This document shows, one piece after another, positions 59,174 through 64,000 of a stretch of 64,000 bases of DNA. The first letter of the stretch is position 1, and the number at the start of each line of letters is the position of its first letter. Position numbers and translations under genes: made by a program. The notes beneath the pieces were generated by a model. That model was not told where the DNA came from. It did not search any database and saw only the letters and a program-made list of their open reading frames with translations. Origin of the DNA: Patiria miniata (taxonomy: Eukaryota; Echinodermata; Asteroidea; Valvatida; Asterinidae); the NCBI RefSeq assembly GCF_015706575.1, contig NW_024037060.1, forward strand, positions 1,447,983-1,511,982, read 5' to 3'.

Positions 59174-60399
59174 TTGATACAAAAATACCACTTTTCTTGA
59201 AAATGACAGTATACGAGGTGCCATGATTTTACAGGATGCTTTACACTGTCATTCACTAACAGTCCAGCAAGGTTTTTCAAAATGATTTGGTAGTTTTATT
59301 TTTTGATGTTTGCAAATGTTGTATTTTCCCTTTAACTTCCGAGGGGTGCATAACACCCCAGGCAAAGCCGAGAGTGCTACGTGCCCCAAGGGAGTAAAAA
59401 CTGCATCCCGCAACACAGAAGTAAGCACCGTCAAAACATCGATATTACTCGATTAATACTCAATATTATTTTGATGTCGGTATTGCCAATAGCACTTTTT
59501 AATCATATCGAAATATTGAAATTTTCAATATTGAGGAATCATATCGAAAATAGCGAAAATGTACAGATAACTGACTAGACCAATGAAATGCAGTATCCAA
59601 GACACAAGACATTTACGTTTTTTTTTATTCATCCATTTATTTATTTCACTTGTCAGTTTTAAACATGATTTGCCTAGGGGTTTCAAAAAGTACAAATGTA
59701 TGTTCACCCTTTGTGTAATATGCTGAGCAGAAAGTACACCTGAGGGGCAACCAAAGTACATGTCATTTCTCTTCCCTTACACTCTGAGCCCTGTAATGAA
59801 CAAGCCAGGAATCTGACCAATTGCGGTGGCTGCAATATAAAAACCAAAATGCCCTAAAGGGGGAAGAAAAAGCGTGAATTGCATACACAGTAATTACAGA
59901 CAATAACTAGATATCCCGGGGGTATGTTAGGGCCGATCCCACAGGATGGTTTGTGGATAGTGATGGAAGATTGATACGACTGCCAGAGATTTATTCCCCA
60001 GCTGGATGGGGCTGTAGTCCAAAGAATACACTGCAGATTGAAATGTTATTAAGTCTGCAGGCGATTTTTGTGTATTCTGTTTCTCTCTTTTCCAGGCCAT
60101 GCAATAACTTCATCCCCAGGTCTGCTTTTCCAGTAAACATTAGTAACTCCCATGTGGGAGGAATCATATGGTCCAGGCCTGACCGAAAATGTGTCTTGTT
60201 GTTTGAAGAAAAAGGTTTTCCTCTTTTGAGAGTTTGGGCAGTTCTGTGAAGAAGCAGTTCTCAGAACCACACTTATAAAACCTCTTACTTATTGATTTGC
60301 CACCTTGCAAAATGTCCACGTTTTACTTACTGTACATGTAGGTCCCCCACCCCCTCAGGCTCATTTGTCAACCTTAATTAAATTTTCTTCGGAGATGTT

Positions 60400-60790
60400 G
60401 GCATTGGGTAAGTTGCACATTGTGTCTCGGCAAATACACATGTCGTGCCTTAGTTCATCAGTTGACATTGTGTTGGATCAAGCCACAAACATGGACGCTT
60501 TAGCTCGGAGCCTACTTTATATTTTGAGAAAATATGCACAGTTTTTTAGGTCTCATAACTGGATTCTGTTGCAAGGGTTACACCTCTATGTTCCGACACC
60601 CCTATGTTCCGACTGCACATATTCCTATTCCTAACTCTAACCCTAACCGGGAGTAACACAATCTAGGTTGTCGGAACATAGGGGTGTCGGAACATAGAGC
60701 AGTCACCGTTGCAAGCACTTTAAAAAAAAAAAAAAAAAAAATTCTTTTCTTCTTCTGAATGATATTAATTAATTTCCGGGCAGAATAATT
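60400..60790 (+). mobile_element. Degenerate TTAA-family copy E, split by a MITE
   Basis: GGTCTCATAACTGGATTCTG and nearby blocks resemble copies A, B and D. The element at 60576-60707 interrupts it. Ends are poorly defined and the assignment is tentative. Confidence 0.45.
60576..60707. mobile_element. 132-bp hAT-like MITE with 30-bp perfect inverted arms
   Basis: Inverted arms start CTCTATGTTCCGACACCC on the left and end with the exact complement on the right; outer ends GGTTAC.../...GTCACC also pair partly. An 8-bp duplication GTTGCAAG flanks it at 60568-60575 and 60708-60715. Each arm is itself a tandem pair of CTATGTTCCGAC. The centre contains CTAACTCTAACCCTAACC. Confidence 0.88.
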
Positions 60791-60841
60791 TCACGAGGTA
60801 CAATGTGTACATGTACATCATGTACATCAGACAACAAGCCA

Positions 60842-60878
60842 TCCCCTGAAGAAGGTGCACCGCACCGAAAGCTCGGGA
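60842..60878 (+). ncRNA. Minimal hammerhead-ribozyme-like motif
   Basis: TCCC (60842-60845) can pair with GGGA (60875-60878) as stem I; CTGAAGA (60846-60852) fits the CUGANGA core; GGTGC/GCACC (60854-60858 / 60862-60866) forms stem II; GAA (60867-60869) completes the core; AG/CT forms a two-base-pair stem III and C60874 is at the cleavage position. One extra A (60853) lies between the core and stem II. Penelope-like retroelements are known to carry such short hammerheads. Activity is unproven. Confidence 0.35.
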
Positions 60879-61062
60879 GTAATTTTCCGGTGAGCACTGT
60901 AAATATTTTTTACTTCTTGTCATACATTTGGTACATGTACATACCAGCCTAGTTTGAGCAAGGTTTTAGTTTCAAGAAATGTGCAGGTTCATACACATCC
61001 GGATATTTACCCATGTCCCAAATTCTTCTACTGTGTTGTGAGTGTATATGGATGCATGCTAT

Positions 61063-61423
61063 CAGGGCTGCCAACTCTCATGCATTGAGCGTGAGACTCA
61101 CGCATTTCAGGTTATTCTCACATTCTCACTCGCACATGGGATTTCTCACGCTAAAAAAATTAATAAAAATAAAACTCGAAAATGATGTTTAAACGATGAT
61201 CTTTTGCTAAAAAAAAAATGGTTAAGTGGTCAGAAATTGCCTCAGATCGCACCACAGAGCGTCTACATTGTGTAGATTCCAACATTTTAGGGGCCGTTAA
61301 GCGGGCCCTGAATCCACGCCGTTAGGGCTTCGCGCTTTACGCTCACTATGTATGATTACCTTCTGATCAAGCTCCATCGCCAAATGTTCACTTTCAGCTC
61401 TATACTCACAGTTGGCAGCCCTG
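61063..61423. mobile_element. 361-bp MITE with 6-bp target duplication
   Basis: Terminal inverted repeats CAGGGCTGCCAACT (61063) and AGTTGGCAGCCCTG-type end (61410-61423, one base altered). TGCTAT flanks both sides (61057-61062 and 61424-61429). The left part has GAGCGTGAGACTCACGC, a short palindrome. No coding sequence. Confidence 0.85.
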
Positions 61424-64000
61424 TGCTATGTCCATTAAGTGCAATTCACATTAAAGAGTGGCATGAGAAGAGTTGCTCCAGAGAATGATTCTTATTTACA
61501 CTTGACATCATGGAAGTCCGGGAGACAGTGGAATATGTGAAGTCATAGCATCAGGTGCGTCAGGAACGTTCTTCATCAGTGTTAAAATGTTCCTAGTCTG
61601 TCATTCTGCATAATTTTTGAGTGATTCACAATACAGAAAAGCTGCAAAAAAATAATGTTGGGACGTACTCTACATGTACAGACCTCTTGATTTTCTATAC
61701 TCTCGAGGACAATGCTTTGTGTTTCCCTTTGTCCCTGTAATATAACAGTCTCCCATAGACTAAGCACACAAACTAAGTACAGAGGACCATTTCCAACAAA
61801 AGACCCAACGCCCAAGGACTGAAAGGATCTGTTGTTCTCCCTTTGTGTGTCGGTCCTCGGGGGTTATGTAGAACACGTACATGTACATGTACACATGTAG
61901 TCTATGTTTGTATGAACATTGTAAGTTGTACCTCTGACATTTGTGTACTCAACCAGTGTAAATCCCACTATTGCATGAATATTTCCAAAAAGTTGTAAAT
62001 TTAACACCCTGACATTTGTAAGTAAGTTCACTTGTACAAATGTCAAAGCTTCATTACTTGTGAGATGATAGATTCCTTCACACATTGACTTTGAAACATT
62101 TCAGACTTGGCACCATTAGGGCCTGCGCCTGGTAAAGTATATTACTCAACAAAACAATATAAATGCTGTTACACTGTATCTATGTGCCTAATACATCAGA
62201 TTCGAAGGTCCATGGTCGTCCCTTTCAAAGCCAATCACATATGACAACTTGCATTTTTGGTTAATTTGAATCAAGTACTTTAGGCCATTTGGTACTCACA
62301 AAATCAACCGTCACTGATTGCAAAACGTCTTCAGAAAAGCAGATGAAAATCTGAAAGCCCTTATCGCATTTACTGCACTTTGTACTGGACACTTGACCTT
62401 TCATCGTTTTTTGGGTGTTATCTTATATTTCAATCTTGATTTGCCAGGATTGAGGGAGATGTTGGTAACAATTAAGCTCCTTTGAAAGAAAAGGAAAGCT
62501 GCTACAGAAAAGACAATTCAAATTGTTTTTTTTTCTTTGTACACATTGTTTAATTTGGGTGTAGAATTCTGAAAAATAGCTTTAAATTGAATTTCTTAAT
62601 TCCTAGCTTTTTGTTTGGAAAACCTGAAAAAATATGAAAAGTCCATTAACTAATGGATTTTTTCCCCCAGGAGAACACTCAATAATTCCACCGTGACTGA
62701 CATTACATTTATTACTAACTTTGAATATCAAATCAGCTCTAATGTCTAAACAATTACAGCCAACTGAACCATGTTTGGCATGGGGGTTACTAGGACCTGA
62801 ATACAATACACGTAACAACAATAACAATAACTGTATTTATATAGCGCTTTTTGCCAGAGGATACAAAGCGCTGGGGGAGAATGCAACCAAAGCCAGGTAA
62901 ATGAAGTATATGAACATATGAGATCCTTTATGAAGCACCTTTTTGCTAGGTGCTGCGGCGCATAATTGCTGCCACTGCCAGAAACACCGGGGCAAACCCC
63001 TCCTCTTAACAGTTAAAAGTGCTACAGATCTAACCACAATACAGTATTGAAACTTTGAAATTTTACGTTCAGCTTTTTCGACTAGGTTTTTTTTTAAGTG
63101 TCGTGACTGACATTACTAAAAGTGACGCAACCCAAAAATGTCAAACATGTTTTTAAAATTTCTCTTAAGTTAAAAGTGCTACAGATCTAAGCAAGTGAAC
63201 ATGTAGCTAATACTAAAGTATAATAGGGTTACTAACGCAGTAAGATGGGAAAAACTCTTCATGAATTAGAAGCAGCATAACCAAATAATGAGCCGAAACT
63301 TAAACAAAATAATAAACTTTCCCAATGGAATTTGAAATTTCAGGACATGAAGGAGAATATTGATAAAAACCTTGAGCAGTATTTTACAATGGCATACAAA
63401 GTACATTGCACGTCATGTCACTTTAAACTGGCAAGTTTCCTCTTACTACATCCATCAAGCCCCTTTTCACAGTCGAAGCACAGTACACCCTCTGCCAGGC
63501 TCATTCATTTAATCTATCCTTTTACCTCTAGTCATGCTTGGCTTTCAACAGCCGGAAGTGTTTCACCTTCATGTACTTGCACACCTTGCACTTCCCTGCA
63601 GCAATTGGCTTGTTGAGGTGGAAAAAAGTAGGTTATGCAGCCCCCATGTGCCGGCGATTCGTCTGTCTAGTGTCCGAACTGAATGTGCTGCATCGATTTC
63701 TTGATCAAATAAGGTGGATCTTGGAAAGGTACTTTTTAGGGCAGCACAGATTATTGTTTGTCAGAGCAAGCTCATAATCTAAAATTAGTAAGCTTTTGAG
63801 AAGGAAGGTAGGCCGTTGGAGGTTCTTTTATTGACTCCGTACACCCCCCCCCCCCTGTTTGTACATCCCACGGAGTCCATTTTATCTCACTTATTATGGG
63901 GAGTGGTCCAGGCAGTCAGTCAGTAACTTCTTAAGATCAGTAAGTCAGACAAGGCTGGCCATTCCGGACCAGCAACAAATATCAAGATTATCTGAGGCAT

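Larger units (their letters stand above)
53238..64000. other. PDE11A intron 4 (continues past the window)
   Basis: About 10.8 kb without a recognisable next exon. It holds several mobile elements, a tRNA-like segment, palindromes, GACTAGTC-rich DNA (55948-56030), poly-G tracts (17 G at 56133; 15 G at 58164), GC-rich DNA at 57230-57420 and many TACATGTA-type palindromes (for example 54260-54320 and 61870-61900). Confidence 0.55.

Noticed and set aside
60640..60660. Telomere-like CTAACCCTAACC
   Set aside because: Only about three units, within a MITE centre; not an interstitial telomere.
63345..63401. Possible next PDE11A exon (CAG then DMKENIDKNLEQYFTMAYK, then GTACAT)
   Set aside because: The acceptor is fair but the peptide does not match GAF-B and the donor is weak; not included.
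1..64000. CRISPR array, operons, phage or bacterial defence genes
   Set aside because: Spaced direct repeats are absent; introns, splice sites and gene content are animal-like.

Overview
The window looks like nuclear DNA of an invertebrate animal, most likely a marine deuterostome such as an echinoderm; the species cannot be fixed from sequence alone. The reasons are long AT-rich introns with GT-AG borders, two genes whose closest remembered relatives are single human genes (SPMIP4/C7orf31 and PDE11A), tRNA-derived SINE-like copies, and many short inverted-repeat DNA transposons with clear target-site duplications. There are no operons, no bacterial-type genes and no CRISPR array.

Layout. 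1-11,993: gene-poor, repeat-rich DNA holding a 0.6 kb direct duplication, an AGTC satellite, a hAT-like poly-G element and one unrecognised possible exon. 11,994-27,121 (minus strand): a complete nine-exon gene for the SPMIP4 (C7orf31) sperm microtubule inner protein. I rebuilt it by hand; every intron phase matches and the joined reading frame is 786 codons. 27,122-36,419: the region between two divergent genes. It carries a TATA box and an excellent RFX X-box just upstream of SPMIP4, a second palindromic X-box 1.3 kb upstream, an AGTC-satellite block and a TIR repeat. 36,420-64,000 (plus strand): the first four coding exons of a PDE11A-type dual-specificity cyclic nucleotide phosphodiesterase, covering the N-terminal regulatory tail, all of GAF-A and the start of GAF-B. 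The rest of GAF-B and the catalytic domain lie beyond the right edge or were not recognised.

How the parts relate. The two genes are not a known functional pair. SPMIP4 is a structural protein inside axonemal doublet microtubules of sperm, and the X-boxes fit the usual RFX control of ciliary genes. PDE11A hydrolyses cAMP and cGMP. They are arranged head to head about 9.3 kb apart.

Mobile DNA. The introns and intergenic DNA are crowded with short non-autonomous elements: a TTAA-flanked family with about five copies, hAT-like elements with 8-bp target duplications (one nested inside a copy of the TTAA family), a 6-bp-duplication element, several palindromes, SINE-like tRNA relatives, and a short motif that folds like a minimal hammerhead ribozyme. 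No intact transposase or reverse transcriptase was found. I did not find a wholly new biological system. The most useful leads are the X-box architecture, the hammerhead-like motif, the altered GAF-A segment and the well-bounded transposon families.
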